Source of the DNA: Myxococcales bacterium
GTDB lineage: Bacteria; Myxococcota_A; Polyangia; Polyangiales; Polyangiaceae
Length of the DNA stretch: 32,619 nucleotides
Direction: 5' to 3'
NCBI GenBank assembly: GCA_903642325.1
Contig: CAHJWM010000054.1
Span: forward strand, 1-32,619
This document shows positions 8,375-16,752 of the stretch, piece after piece; within the stretch, counting starts at the first letter, position 1; each line of letters starts with the position of its first letter. The position numbers were made by a program, and so were the translations under genes. Below the pieces are notes generated by a model. It saw only the letters and a list, made by a program, of their open reading frames with translations, searched no databases and was not told the DNA's origin.

Positions 8375-10846
8375 ATGCCCACCAAGATCCTGGTTTTCGA
8401 AAGTGACGCTGGGTTTGCCGAACAGTTGAAGAGCGGTTTTGCCAGGCTCGGCTGCCCGACCACCGTGGTCGACGACGCGAACATCGGCCTGCAAGCGGCG
8501 TCTCGTGAACCGCCCGATTTGATTCTGCTTTCGATCGAGCTGCCGCGCATGAACGGGTTTTCGGTGTGTAACAAGTTGAAGCGCGACCCGGCGCTCAAAG
8601 ACGTGCCTCTGATCATCATGAGCTCGGATTCCACCGAGGAGACGTTCGAGCAGCATCGGCGGCTGCGCACCCGAGCCGAAGATTACGTGCATAAGCCGAT
8701 CAGCTTCGACGATCTGTTGCTGCGGATTCAACCGTTCGTAAGCGTAGGCCTTCCCGCGGACGCGGACCCAGAATCCGAGAGCTTCGACGAGGCGATCGTG
8801 CTCGATGATGACATCGAGATCGACGAGGACGAGCTGGTCGAAGACACGATCGAACCGGCGCCTTTGCTTCGCGAAAACATGGTCGACGAGGACGTGAATG
8901 ATTTCGCTGACCAAGCATTTGGTGCGCTGGAGGTCCCGGCGCCGCCGAGCGCGCCGCTGGACAGCGAGCTCGCCCTAGAGGAAACCGAGCCAGCTGACTC
9001 AGAGCCAACCGAGTCAACCGAGCTCGAGCGCACTGACCCGGACGTTTCGAGAGAGAGCCTTCCGGAGTCGACCGCAGAGAGCGCTGACCCGACGAGCACC
9101 GAGGATTTTTCGCGGCCCAGCCTCGAGCCAGGGCGAATCACGCAGCCGAGCGAGACGGAAATCTCCGAGGTCGACGAAGCCGAGCTGTCCGAAGCTCCAG
9201 TCTCGCTCGCTGGTATCGAACCGCCCTACATTCCCGCGCCGGCGCCGGTTGCCCGCTCCTCGGCGCGCATTCCTTCGCCGCGCCCATCCAACCTGCCGCG
9301 CGCGGTGGATCTCGGCGATACCAGCCGCTACCGCGAAGAGGCCGAACGCCTGCGCGCGCGGATCAAGGAGCTCGAGGACGAAGCGCGCGCCGCGCATGCC
9401 GAGAACGCCGAGCTGGAGGACGCGCTGAAAAGGGGCGGAGCCAAGGACAGCGAGGTGCAGCGCCTGCAGCGCGAGCTGGACGACGTCAAAGCCAAAGCCG
9501 CCGGCCCCGCGAGGGGCGCCGGTACCGCACGCGAATTTTTGGATTTGCGCGAGCAGCTGAATAAAAAAGACAAGGAGACCCTCGAGACGCGCGATCAGCT
9601 GTCGCACAAAGACAAAGAACTGATCGGACTGCGCGAGAGCGCGATCGCTTTGGAGCGCGAGAAAGCCGACCTACACGACCGCATTGCCGAGCTCGAAAAG
9701 CAGGCCGTCGACCTACAGCGGGCGACGGATGCCGCCAAGAGCGACAAAGATCAGGCCAACAAACGCGCCGACGATTTCAAGCGGAAAGCCGAGAAAAACA
9801 AGGCGGATCTGGACGCCAGGGTCGCCGAGTTGGGAGAAGCACGCGCCCAGCACGAAGCGGACCTGAGCGCCCACGAGGCGCATCACGCGGCGCTCATCGG
9901 CGATCATCAGGCTGAGCTCGCACAAGCCGCCGAATCGCGAGCGGCGGCCATTTCGGCCGCCCAAGAGGAGGGCCGCGCGCTTGCCGAGCAATCGGCGAAC
10001 CACGCCCGCGCCGCTGCGGAAACCCAGCACGCAGAGGCGCTGTTGGGGCAGCAGGAAGCGGCCGCCAGCGCGCAACAGATCGCCATCCGGGCGCGCGAAA
10101 CCGAGCTCAAACGCGAGCATGACAGCAGGCTCGCCTCGCTGCACCGCGCCAACGAAGACGCCATGAATCGCCTGCGCGCGGAGCACACGCAGGACATGAC
10201 CGACGCCGAAGTCGCGGCGCGCCGTTTCCTCGCCGACCGCGAGGAGGAGCTCGGTCAGGCCCATGAAGGAGCGCTGGAGCAGCTGCGCGGGGAGAAGGAG
10301 CAGAGCGAGGCCCTGCGCGATGCCCGACACGCCGCCGTGATTGGAGACTTGATCACGACCCACGAGGCAGCGCGCGCGCAATTCACGGAAAAACAGAGCG
10401 CGGCCGAGGCGGAGGTGAACGCGCGCACCCAAGAGCTCGCGGCGGCCCACGATTCAATCACTGCCAAGGATCGTGCGTTCGAGGACTTGGAAGCCAATTT
10501 GCTGACAACCAGCGAAGAGCTCAGCGAGGTTCGCGCCACGCTCACCGCCCATGCCTCGAGCATCCAAAGCTTAGAAAGCCAACTGCACAGTGCCAAATCC
10601 GAGCTGGCCACGGCCAAGAGCACGATCAGTGACGATGAAGCAAAGCTTGCGCAAGGAGAGGCCGCGCTCGCCGCAGCCCAAGACGACTTGAGCGCACTGC
10701 AGAGCTCACTCAGCGCAGAGGCGGCTCGGGTGAGCCGGGCGCAAGCGAAGTGGTCCGAAGATCGCAGCTCACTCGAGCGCGCCAAAGCCGCGCTCGGCGC
10801 CGCGCTCGCCCAGATCGAAGAGACCGAAAACCGCTCGCTGGACTGA
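8375..10846 (+). CDS. FrzS/AglZ-like pseudo-receiver coiled-coil protein
   Basis: 823 residues. Residues 1-125 form a response-regulator receiver fold (KILVFESDAGFAEQL start, LIIMSSDS strand, DYVHKPISFDDLL end with Lys107). The phospho-acceptor Asp is replaced by Ser53 (LILLSIELPRMNG), with Glu55 two residues on, so this is a pseudo-receiver. The segment FEQHRRLRTRAEDYV resembles FrzS of Myxococcus, including a His and a Tyr ten residues apart (His94, Tyr104). Residues ~125-310 are an acidic, Pro/Ser-rich linker. From ~315 to the end is almost continuous Glu/Ala/Lys/Arg coiled coil. FrzS and AglZ have this architecture and control cell polarity and gliding or type IV pilus motility, so a polar scaffold role is inferred. 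No frz or agl gene is adjacent. The high Glu/Ala content could also mislead homology, but the receiver is clear. Confidence 0.8.
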   Translation: MPTKILVFESDAGFAEQLKSGFARLGCPTTVVDDANIGLQAASREPPDLILLSIELPRMNGFSVCNKLKRDPALKDVPLIIMSSDSTEETFEQHRRLRTRAEDYVHKPISFDDLLLRIQPFVSVGLPADADPESESFDEAIVLDDDIEIDEDELVEDTIEPAPLLRENMVDEDVNDFADQAFGALEVPAPPSAPLDSELALEETEPADSEPTESTELERTDPDVSRESLPESTAESADPTSTEDFSRPSLEPGRITQPSETEISEVDEAELSEAPVSLAGIEPPYIPAPAPVARSSARIPSPRPSNLPRAVDLGDTSRYREEAERLRARIKELEDEARAAHAENAELEDALKRGGAKDSEVQRLQRELDDVKAKAAGPARGAGTAREFLDLREQLNKKDKETLETRDQLSHKDKELIGLRESAIALEREKADLHDRIAELEKQAVDLQRATDAAKSDKDQANKRADDFKRKAEKNKADLDARVAELGEARAQHEADLSAHEAHHAALIGDHQAELAQAAESRAAAISAAQEEGRALAEQSANHARAAAETQHAEALLGQQEAAASAQQIAIRARETELKREHDSRLASLHRANEDAMNRLRAEHTQDMTDAEVAARRFLADREEELGQAHEGALEQLRGEKEQSEALRDARHAAVIGDLITTHEAARAQFTEKQSAAEAEVNARTQELAAAHDSITAKDRAFEDLEANLLTTSEELSEVRATLTAHASSIQSLESQLHSAKSELATAKSTISDDEAKLAQGEAALAAAQDDLSALQSSLSAEAARVSRAQAKWSEDRSSLERAKAALGAALAQIEETENRSLD

Positions 10847-10890
10847 ACGACCTCGCTTAGCTCGGCCCTTTCGTGTTCAATGAGCGCCCG

Positions 10891-12135
10891 ATGAACGAGC
10901 GCGGAGCGGACCGTTATTCCGCCTGGGGGCTGACCTGGCTCGCGTACGCGAGCTACTACTTCGGGCGCAAGGGTTTCAGTGTCGTGAAGTCGACGTTGCG
11001 CCATGCGCTCGGGTTGAGCGAAAGGGCGCTCGGTGTGGTCGATACGCTGTACCTCGCCGCTTATGCAATCGGCCTATTTTTCAGCGGTTATCTTGGGGAC
11101 CGCGTCGGCGCGCGGCGTTTGATCGGCTATGGGCTAGGCGTGTCGGCCGCGTGCTGCGCCGCGTTTGGCAGCACCAGCGGGGCCGTGGCTTTTGGCGCTC
11201 TGTTCTTCGTGAACGGCCTTGCGCAATCGACAGGTTGGCCGGGCACCACTCGCGCGATGGCCGAGTGGACCAGCCCGCGGAATCGCGGCACGGTCATGGC
11301 CTTCTGGTGCACCTGCTACCAGGTGGGCAGCATCGTGGCCAGTGACTTCGCCGCCTACTTGTTGCGCCATCACGGCTGGCGCTGGGCCTTCTTCGGTCCC
11401 TCGCTGTGGATGCTGGGTGTCGCGGCGTTGATTTTGGTTTTCCTGAAGAGCCGGCGGATTGCGCGCGACCCAACGCTCGGCGATCGATCGCCCGAGAGCG
11501 ACCAGCTCGAGGCCCGCCGCGCGCAACGCGCTGCGCTCCGTAGTCCAGTGCTGTGGGCGTTCGGGGTCAGCTATTTTTTTATCAAGTACGTGCGCTACGC
11601 GCTGCTCTTTTGGCTGCCGTACTATCTGGCCGGCACGCTCGGCTACGCGGTCGATCGCGCCGCTTACGTATCGAATGCTTTCGAGGCGGGCGGCATCGCG
11701 GGCGTGATCCTGCTGGGCGTCTTATCGGATCGCATGCGCCGGGTGTCGCGTGCATCGCTGTCGATCGTGAGCTTGCTGGCATTGACGCTGGCCCTGCTCG
11801 CTTGCGCGAGGTTCCGCGAGCACGGGCCGCTGTTCACGATCACGGCGTTGGCTTTGGTCGGCGCGGCCTTATTCGGTCCGGACGCGCTGCTTTCGGGCGC
11901 GGCGGCTCAGGACGTGGGTGGAGCGGCGGCGGCCGCCACCGCTACCGGCTTGGTGAACGGGGTTGGCTCCCTTGGGGGCATATTGGAGGGCCTCACGCTG
12001 CCGGCGCTCAGCACGCGCTTCGGCTGGCCGGTGATGTTTCCACTGCTTGCCGGCCTCGCGCTGTGCAGCGCCCTAGCGTTGATCCCCGCCGCGCGCAGAC
12101 CGGATACGCCCGCGAGCGCCGCAATCGCCTCCTGA
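10891..12135 (+). CDS. MFS transporter, organophosphate:phosphate antiporter (GlpT/UhpT-like) family
   Basis: About 414 residues with some twelve membrane-spanning segments. Diagnostic of the OPA family are the N-terminal WLAYASYYFGRKGFSVVK (Tyr-Tyr-x-x-Arg-Lys near the substrate-binding arginine), the GDRVGARR loop between helices 2 and 3, and helix 4-5 NGLAQSTGWPGTTRAMAEW with NRGTVMAFW. Family members exchange glycerol-3-phosphate, hexose phosphates or phosphoglycerates for phosphate across the inner membrane; the substrate here cannot be told from sequence. A GTG at 10873 would add six residues; I prefer the ATG at 10891. It starts 44 bp after the FrzS-like gene and converges on bpt with a 9-bp gap. 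Confidence 0.85.
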   Translation: MNERGADRYSAWGLTWLAYASYYFGRKGFSVVKSTLRHALGLSERALGVVDTLYLAAYAIGLFFSGYLGDRVGARRLIGYGLGVSAACCAAFGSTSGAVAFGALFFVNGLAQSTGWPGTTRAMAEWTSPRNRGTVMAFWCTCYQVGSIVASDFAAYLLRHHGWRWAFFGPSLWMLGVAALILVFLKSRRIARDPTLGDRSPESDQLEARRAQRAALRSPVLWAFGVSYFFIKYVRYALLFWLPYYLAGTLGYAVDRAAYVSNAFEAGGIAGVILLGVLSDRMRRVSRASLSIVSLLALTLALLACARFREHGPLFTITALALVGAALFGPDALLSGAAAQDVGGAAAAATATGLVNGVGSLGGILEGLTLPALSTRFGWPVMFPLLAGLALCSALALIPAARRPDTPASAAIAS

Positions 12136-12144
12136 GGCACTTTC

Positions 12145-12900
12145 TCAAAACCGGCGCTCGAAGGTCTGCCATTGACCGTCGATCCGCCGCTGGTGCGGCA
12201 GAAAATGGGCTTTGTAACGCATGCGCTCGGAATCGGAAATGTACAGGCCGAGGTACAAATAACGAAGGCCCCAAGCTCTACAGAGCTCGATCTGTTTCAA
12301 CACGGAAAAAGTACCGACGCTGAGCTTCTCGTACGCAGGGTCGTAGTAGCAGTAGACCGCGGATAGCGCGTCCTCGCTGCGGTCGACGAGCGCCACGCCA
12401 ATCAATTGGCCGCCGACTCTGTAGCGCAGCTCGAAGCTTTCGCAGCAGCTCACGACCAGGAACTCTCGATAGCCCTCAAGATCGATGCCGTCGCGGTCAC
12501 TCGACAGGCCGCGCAGCTCTTTATGTCGATTGTAGAGCTCCACGCGCGTAGCGTCCGCGATGGGGTCGCCCACCTCTACCGTGATGCGTGAACTGCCGCG
12601 CTCGAGCGCACGCCGCTGCGAGCGATTGGCGGTGAAGCTCGCGACGTCGATGCGAATCGGCTCGCAGGCGCGGCAGCCCGGGCATGAGGTTCGGTACAAG
12701 AAAATGCCCTGCCGGCGATCGCCAGTCTCCAAGCGTTGCTCGAGCTCGCTGCGATGCAAGAGGCGCGCGGGGATGCGCAGCGGCATGCGCGCGACGCGGT
12801 CGGGAAGGTACGGGCATGGCTGCAGTCGGTCGTACACAATCAGCTCGGGCGGCTCGCCCGGGACCACGCGGTCGTGCGGTAAGGGGCGCGGCTTGGTCAT
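12145..12900 (-). CDS. bpt: aspartate/glutamate leucyltransferase (Bpt, N-end rule)
   Basis: 251 residues, normal for the family. Bpt transfers leucine from Leu-tRNA to proteins with N-terminal Asp or Glu, marking them for ClpS/ClpAP degradation. Family signatures are the N-terminal CPYLPDRVARMPLRIP, the cysteine motif YRTSCPGCRACEPIRID (Cys-x2-Cys-x2-Cys), FTANRSQRRAL, and the C-terminal GNAT-like part with VYCYYDPAY, LGTF-like SVGTFSVLKQIE, LYLGLYISDSERMRYK and the end F-P-H style HFLPHQRRIDG. Its ATG overlaps the stop of cdd by 4 nt (ATGA), so translation is probably coupled. It is the last gene of a punA-cdd-bpt operon. Confidence 0.93.
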   Translation of the reverse strand: MTKPRPLPHDRVVPGEPPELIVYDRLQPCPYLPDRVARMPLRIPARLLHRSELEQRLETGDRRQGIFLYRTSCPGCRACEPIRIDVASFTANRSQRRALERGSSRITVEVGDPIADATRVELYNRHKELRGLSSDRDGIDLEGYREFLVVSCCESFELRYRVGGQLIGVALVDRSEDALSAVYCYYDPAYEKLSVGTFSVLKQIELCRAWGLRYLYLGLYISDSERMRYKAHFLPHQRRIDGQWQTFERRF

Positions 12901-13295
12901 CTGGAGAGCCGGAATGGCTCCGGAAAGAGCTCGGCGAATGGCAGCACCCGGTGCTGACGCGGATTGGCGACGATCACGAGCGCGTCATGCTGGAACTCGG
13001 ACATGACTTGGCGACATGAGCCGCAGGGCATGGCCAGCGTTTCTGCGTCCGTGAACACTGCGAGAGATATTATGGAGCTTTGGCCCGCGGCGACCATGGC
13101 CAAAATCGCGGACCGCTCGGCGCAGATGGTGGCGCCGTAGCTGGCATTTTCCACGTTGCACCCCATGAACAGCTGGCCGTTGCCCGCGCGCAGGGCCGAG
13201 CCGACGCGAAAGGACGAATACGGAGCGTAAGCGTGTTCGCGAACGGCGCGCGCTGCGTCGATCAGTGCGTGCTGTTCGGATGACAGCGTGCTCAA
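12897..13295 (-). CDS. cdd: cytidine deaminase, tetrameric type
   Basis: 132 residues, the usual length of the short homotetrameric class. It deaminates cytidine and deoxycytidine to uridine forms in pyrimidine salvage. The substrate loop GCNVENASYG, catalytic CAE (zinc ligand Cys58, proton shuttle Glu60) and the second zinc site PCGSC (Cys91, Cys94) are all intact. The start is TTG at 13295, which overlaps the punA stop in a TTGA arrangement; the protein begins MSTLSSEQHAL. Both neighbours overlap it by 4 nt, so the three genes are almost certainly one transcript. Confidence 0.95.
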   Translation of the reverse strand: MSTLSSEQHALIDAARAVREHAYAPYSSFRVGSALRAGNGQLFMGCNVENASYGATICAERSAILAMVAAGQSSIISLAVFTDAETLAMPCGSCRQVMSEFQHDALVIVANPRQHRVLPFAELFPEPFRLSR

Positions 13296-14128
13296 GCACC
13301 CACCGTACCAGCCAAAGCGACCCAGCGTGACAGCACTCGACCAAAGGCGTTCCGGCTTCGGCGCGCGGTCGCCTCTACGTCAGCGTGATTGAGCGGCTGA
13401 CTGGATAGGCCCGCAGCCAAATTAGTGATGCAACTGATCGCGCCCACCCGTACCGCCATTTGCCGCAGCGCGATCACCTCCGGAACCGTGCTCATGCCCA
13501 CCGCGTCCGCCCCTAGAGTGCGCAACATCCGAATTTCCGCGGGTGTTTCATAGCTCGGCCCGAGCATCGCCGCGTACACGCCCTCGCGCAGCGTCACGCC
13601 CGAAGCGCGCGCGGCCTCGCGCGCGAAAGCAAGAAGCTCGAGATCGTACGCCTGACCGAGATCGGGAAAACGAGGGCCGTCGGCGTAATTGGGTCCGCGT
13701 AGCGGATTGTCCCCCATCAGGTTCAGATGGTCGGTGAGCAGCATCAGATCGCCGGCCTCGAAGCTCACGTGAATGCCGCCTGCCGCATTGCTGAGAAGCA
13801 CCACTGTGCAGCCCAGCTCCGCCAGCAGCCGCGCGCCAAAGACCACGCTCTCTTGGCTGTGTCCTTCGTAAAGATGAGAACGGCCTTGGAGGCACACGAC
13901 CGGCACACCGGACACGATCCCCGAGCAGAGATTGCCGGCGTGGCCGATGACCAGCGGACGGGGCATGTCCGGGATCTCCGCGTAGGGAATGCGCACGAGC
14001 TCCGCGAGGTCATCGGCGAACTCCCCCAGGCCCGAGCCGAGCACCAAGCCCACGCAAGGCCGCTGCCGTAAGCGCGGGGCCACGGATGCGGCCGCGCGCT
14101 TCACACGCTGATGTTGACCATCGCGCAC
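13292..14128 (-). CDS. punA: purine nucleoside phosphorylase, trimeric type
   Basis: 278 residues. It splits inosine and guanosine (and deoxy forms) with phosphate into base and ribose-1-phosphate. Visible motifs: phosphate loop GSGLG (31-35), GHAG (62-65), GRSHLYEGH (82-90), SNAAGGI (113-119), the PSYETPAE loop (191-198), the GMSTVPE helix (211-217) and CITNLAAG with Asn236 for purine recognition. The start is uncertain: GTG at 14128 has GGAG directly abutting it, and GTG at 14104 is an in-frame alternative with no better site. The upstream frame is closed by a TAA just before 14128. It heads the operon with cdd and bpt. Confidence 0.94.
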   Translation of the reverse strand: MRDGQHQRVKRAAASVAPRLRQRPCVGLVLGSGLGEFADDLAELVRIPYAEIPDMPRPLVIGHAGNLCSGIVSGVPVVCLQGRSHLYEGHSQESVVFGARLLAELGCTVVLLSNAAGGIHVSFEAGDLMLLTDHLNLMGDNPLRGPNYADGPRFPDLGQAYDLELLAFAREAARASGVTLREGVYAAMLGPSYETPAEIRMLRTLGADAVGMSTVPEVIALRQMAVRVGAISCITNLAAGLSSQPLNHADVEATARRSRNAFGRVLSRWVALAGTVGA

Positions 14129-14296
14129 CTCCGCACCTTATCATTGGCGCGGCACGGCGCGCGCGGCGGGACTTTTCAAGCTGCTGGGCACCCGCCCCGC
14201 CGGAAAAAGGGTGTACGGGCAGCTTTTTCGCAAAACCCGGAGCTCGGGCTCGTGGCTGGACGGTGGCCGCGCTTCGAGCTAGGCTGCGCGCCCTAA
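14129..14296. promoter_or_regulatory. divergent intergenic region with an inverted repeat
   Basis: The gap lies between punA (minus) and the small basic protein (plus). AAGCTGC (14178-14184) and GCAGCTT (14219-14225) are perfect 7-bp inverted arms 34 bp apart, each flanked by a T-run. An operator or hairpin role is possible but not shown. Confidence 0.3.
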
Positions 14297-14626
14297 ATGG
14301 CCACCAAGTTCGCTCAGTTCCTTCAGGACAATCAGATTGACCCGCGTCGCATCCTCATCGCTTCCGCCGAGCTCGAGCGGTTGCGACCCGAGGATCGGAA
14401 GCTGCGCTTGCAGAAGCGCGCGGCCAAAAAGGCCGGCACCAAACCGGCCGAGGGCGAGAAGCCGGCCAAGCCGCGCACCGGTCGCGCCGTCACGCCGCGC
14501 TTGGTCGAAGCCGTGAGCGTCGGCAAGCCCGTATCGGGGCCGGCGAAAACGCGCCTACTGCGCGCGCTGAATGCCGTGCTCGTGACGAAAAAGAAGACGG
14601 CGGTCGATCTCAAAGCCCTATTCTGA
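14297..14626 (+). CDS. small basic protein of unknown function
   Basis: 109 residues, strongly basic. It has an N-terminal helical part (MATKFAQFLQDNQIDPRRIL, LERLRPEDR), a Lys/Ala/Pro-rich middle (roughly 38-65) and a conserved-looking C-terminal part (AVTPRLVEAV, then GPAKTRLLRALNAVL, ending TAVDLKALF). The pattern suggests a nucleic-acid-binding protein, with the C-terminal portion reminiscent of a small helical DNA-binding unit. I recognise similar small proteins in Polyangia but know no function for them. Base use is like its neighbours, and the reading frame is clean from ATG to TGA. Confidence 0.65.
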   Translation: MATKFAQFLQDNQIDPRRILIASAELERLRPEDRKLRLQKRAAKKAGTKPAEGEKPAKPRTGRAVTPRLVEAVSVGKPVSGPAKTRLLRALNAVLVTKKKTAVDLKALF

Positions 14627-14702
14627 GGTCGTTTCCCCACAAGCGGAGGCGCGGTCACCGCGGCCGGTCGACAGCAACAGCGGGCGACGAGCGAAATGAA
14701 AA

Positions 14703-14723
14703 AGATGCGAGTGTGGCGCATCT
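14703..14723 (-). terminator. hairpin with T-tract on the minus strand
   Basis: AGATGCG (14703-14709) and CGCATCT (14717-14723) form a 7-bp stem with a 7-nt loop. Read on the minus strand the stem is followed by TTTTTCATTTC, the form of an intrinsic terminator. No minus-strand gene ends here, so it may limit antisense transcription into the small basic-protein gene, or be chance. Confidence 0.35.
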
Positions 14724-14827
14724 GACTGGTCGTGGTCGCCGCGCTTTACATCGGTCAAGCTTCGTGGTTGACGAATCTCGACCCGGATCGTCGGCAAGAG
14801 CGTCCGGTAAGGGCTAAGCTAGCAGCC

Positions 14828-15442
14828 GTGACAGAGCTCACGGAACTGATCGAACGCTGCAAAGCGGGAGACGGCTTGGCGTTCCGCGAGGTGTTCCGCA
14901 ATCATCGCGCCGACGTCGCGCGCCTCGTACTGCGCATGACCGGTCGTCCCGGTGATTTGGAAGACTTGGTGCAGGACGTTTTCTTGCAGGTCTATCGCAG
15001 TATCAAGGACTTTCGCGGGCAGTCACGCTTTTCTACGTGGCTTTACCGGGTGACGGTCAACGTGGTCTTGATGCAACGGCGTGCCGCCAAAAGCCGCCCC
15101 GTTCTTCAGGAAATGCCCGATGAAGGGGTCGGCAACGACGCCCGGGACTTGCCGGACGATCAGGTGGCGCGCGGTCGCCGCGTGGCTGCGTTTTACCGCC
15201 TGCTCGATCGGCTGAGCGACAAGAAGCGCGCAGTGTTCGTGCTGCACGAGCTCGAAGGGCTATCGCCTGCGGAGGTCGCGAAAGTGGTGAGCGCGCCCGT
15301 GCTCACCGTCCGCACGCGGCTGTTCTACGCCCGGCGTGAGCTACTGGAAATGCTACGTGAAGAGCCGGCTTTGAAGGTGGTCGCCAAGGAAATGATGGCA
15401 GAGGCAGGTGCGGGGCCCCTAGGCGAGACGGAGTCGACGTGA
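14828..15442 (+). CDS. ECF-type RNA polymerase sigma factor
   Basis: About 204 residues from the GTG at 14828 (MTELTELIERCKAGD); an earlier in-frame start at 14732 would add a 32-residue tail unlike the family. Region 2 is seen at LVLRMTGRPGDLEDLVQDVF with the core-binding and -10-recognition stretch FRGQSRFSTWLYRVTVNV. Region 4 is LDRLSDKKRAVFVLHELEG followed by the helix-turn-helix SPAEVAKVVSAPVLTVRTRL. It lacks regions 1 and 3, as ECF factors do. The last codons overlap the start of the FecR-like gene (GTGA), so sigma factor and putative anti-sigma or sensor are co-translated. Autoregulation is typical of such pairs, but I could not fix a promoter. Confidence 0.88.
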   Translation: MTELTELIERCKAGDGLAFREVFRNHRADVARLVLRMTGRPGDLEDLVQDVFLQVYRSIKDFRGQSRFSTWLYRVTVNVVLMQRRAAKSRPVLQEMPDEGVGNDARDLPDDQVARGRRVAAFYRLLDRLSDKKRAVFVLHELEGLSPAEVAKVVSAPVLTVRTRLFYARRELLEMLREEPALKVVAKEMMAEAGAGPLGETEST

Positions 15443-16611
15443 ACGGCGAGCACGAACCCGAAGAAGCCCTCGATCGCCTGGTGTCGGAGCTGCGCGCGGA
15501 GTCGGCACCCAAGCTCGACTGGCAGCGGCTCGAGGCACGGCTCATGCGTGAGCCGTATGCCAAGCCGCCGTCCATCCGTGAGCGCGTTTTCCGTGGTTTG
15601 CGTGTGCCGGCGATGGTCCTGGTCGCGACGGGAGCGCTAGCGCTCATCGTCGTGCGACGCCGCCCTGTCCCGGCCCGATTGGGGGCCGCTCCCAGCAAGT
15701 CGCTCATGGCGCGTGTGGCGAGCGGGCCACTCGATGGGAACAAGCTGGCGCTCGGCACGCACGTGACTGCAGGCAACCAGAACGTCGTCATCGAACACGC
15801 GGGCCGCGCGCGCTGGACGCTCGAGCCGCATGCCACCGCGGTCGTGGCCAATTCAGGCGAGGACCTCACGCTGCGGCTCGAGAGCGGCGCGCTATCGGCT
15901 ATCGTCGTACCAAGCAGCAAGCCCGAAACGTTTGCCGTCGAAGCCGGCAACACTCGAGTCGCCGTGCATGGCACTGCATTCCGCGTCGAACGCAGCGGCG
16001 AGCGCGTGCTCGTGCAAGTGAGCGAAGGCACCGTAGCCGTCGAGCCCACTCAGGCCCACTCGGACCCGTCGTTCCTGCTGCGCCGTGATTCGCGCGGCAA
16101 CTTCGGGCTGGACGGTCGAAGCGGTAGCATCGAGGGCAACGCCTCCGTCATCCTGCGAGACACGCGCGGCCAATCGCGCCGAGAGATCATGCCCTCGGAC
16201 GGCGCGCGGCTTCCCACCCCTCGGCTTTCCTCTCATTCGGCGTTGGGCGCGCGCGCCGCCCTGAACGGCGCGCGCGTTGGAAGCGCGCATACGCCGTCCA
16301 CGCTCGAGAAAGCGGCCGGGCAGCCACCGCTGCAGCCTTGCATCTCCGATATAGAAAACGGCGTGACCTCGGCGATTGAGCTCCTGAACGGCTGCTTCCG
16401 CGGCAAGACCCAATCGGCAAGCAACCGGGTCAGCGTGAGCACCGGCATGAGCCTCAGTGTGGCGCCGGATGGCTCCGTACGAACGGTCACCTTCAGTCCG
16501 CCCCTGGGGCCGACAGTCGAAGACTGCGCAGTGATCGGCCTTCGAAAGCTGGTCTTCACCCGTTCCATCGAAGGCGTGAGCTTCACGCGCATCCTCGAAT
16601 TGACGCGCTGA
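15439..16611 (+). CDS. FecR-like membrane protein, putative anti-sigma partner
   Basis: 390 residues starting at a GTG that overlaps the sigma-factor stop by 4 nt. Cytoplasmic N-terminal ~54 residues (with LDWQRLEARL) are followed by one membrane helix (PAMVLVATGALALIVV, ~56-72). Residues ~85-205 form a FecR domain: ALGTHVTAGNQNVVIEH, a GEDLTLRLESGAL strand, then VAVHGTAFRVERSGERVLVQVSEGTVAVEP, which is the diagnostic core. The C-terminal ~95 residues hold a TonB-like domain with three cysteines (CISDIENG, GCFRG, DCAVIG) and a LSVAPDGSVRTVTF strand. The family senses periplasmic signals and controls an ECF sigma factor through the N-terminal tail. No TonB receptor gene is next to it, unlike classic iron-starvation systems. 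Confidence 0.8.
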   Translation: MNGEHEPEEALDRLVSELRAESAPKLDWQRLEARLMREPYAKPPSIRERVFRGLRVPAMVLVATGALALIVVRRRPVPARLGAAPSKSLMARVASGPLDGNKLALGTHVTAGNQNVVIEHAGRARWTLEPHATAVVANSGEDLTLRLESGALSAIVVPSSKPETFAVEAGNTRVAVHGTAFRVERSGERVLVQVSEGTVAVEPTQAHSDPSFLLRRDSRGNFGLDGRSGSIEGNASVILRDTRGQSRREIMPSDGARLPTPRLSSHSALGARAALNGARVGSAHTPSTLEKAAGQPPLQPCISDIENGVTSAIELLNGCFRGKTQSASNRVSVSTGMSLSVAPDGSVRTVTFSPPLGPTVEDCAVIGLRKLVFTRSIEGVSFTRILELTR

Positions 16612-16752
16612 CGCCGCGCGTGACCTTCATCCGCAACGCACTGGCGCATGCGAGCCACTTCGGGGCGACCCCCCAAATGTCAAAGCTAGTCCGCGCCTCA
16701 TAGCGAGCTCAGTGCTTCGAGGCTCCAAGCGGCAAGACCGTCGGCGCGCGCT

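Noticed and set aside
9713-11004. Long minus-strand frames antisense to the FrzS-like gene
   Set aside because: They are mirror frames of a GC-rich, Ala/Glu-repeat coiled-coil gene.
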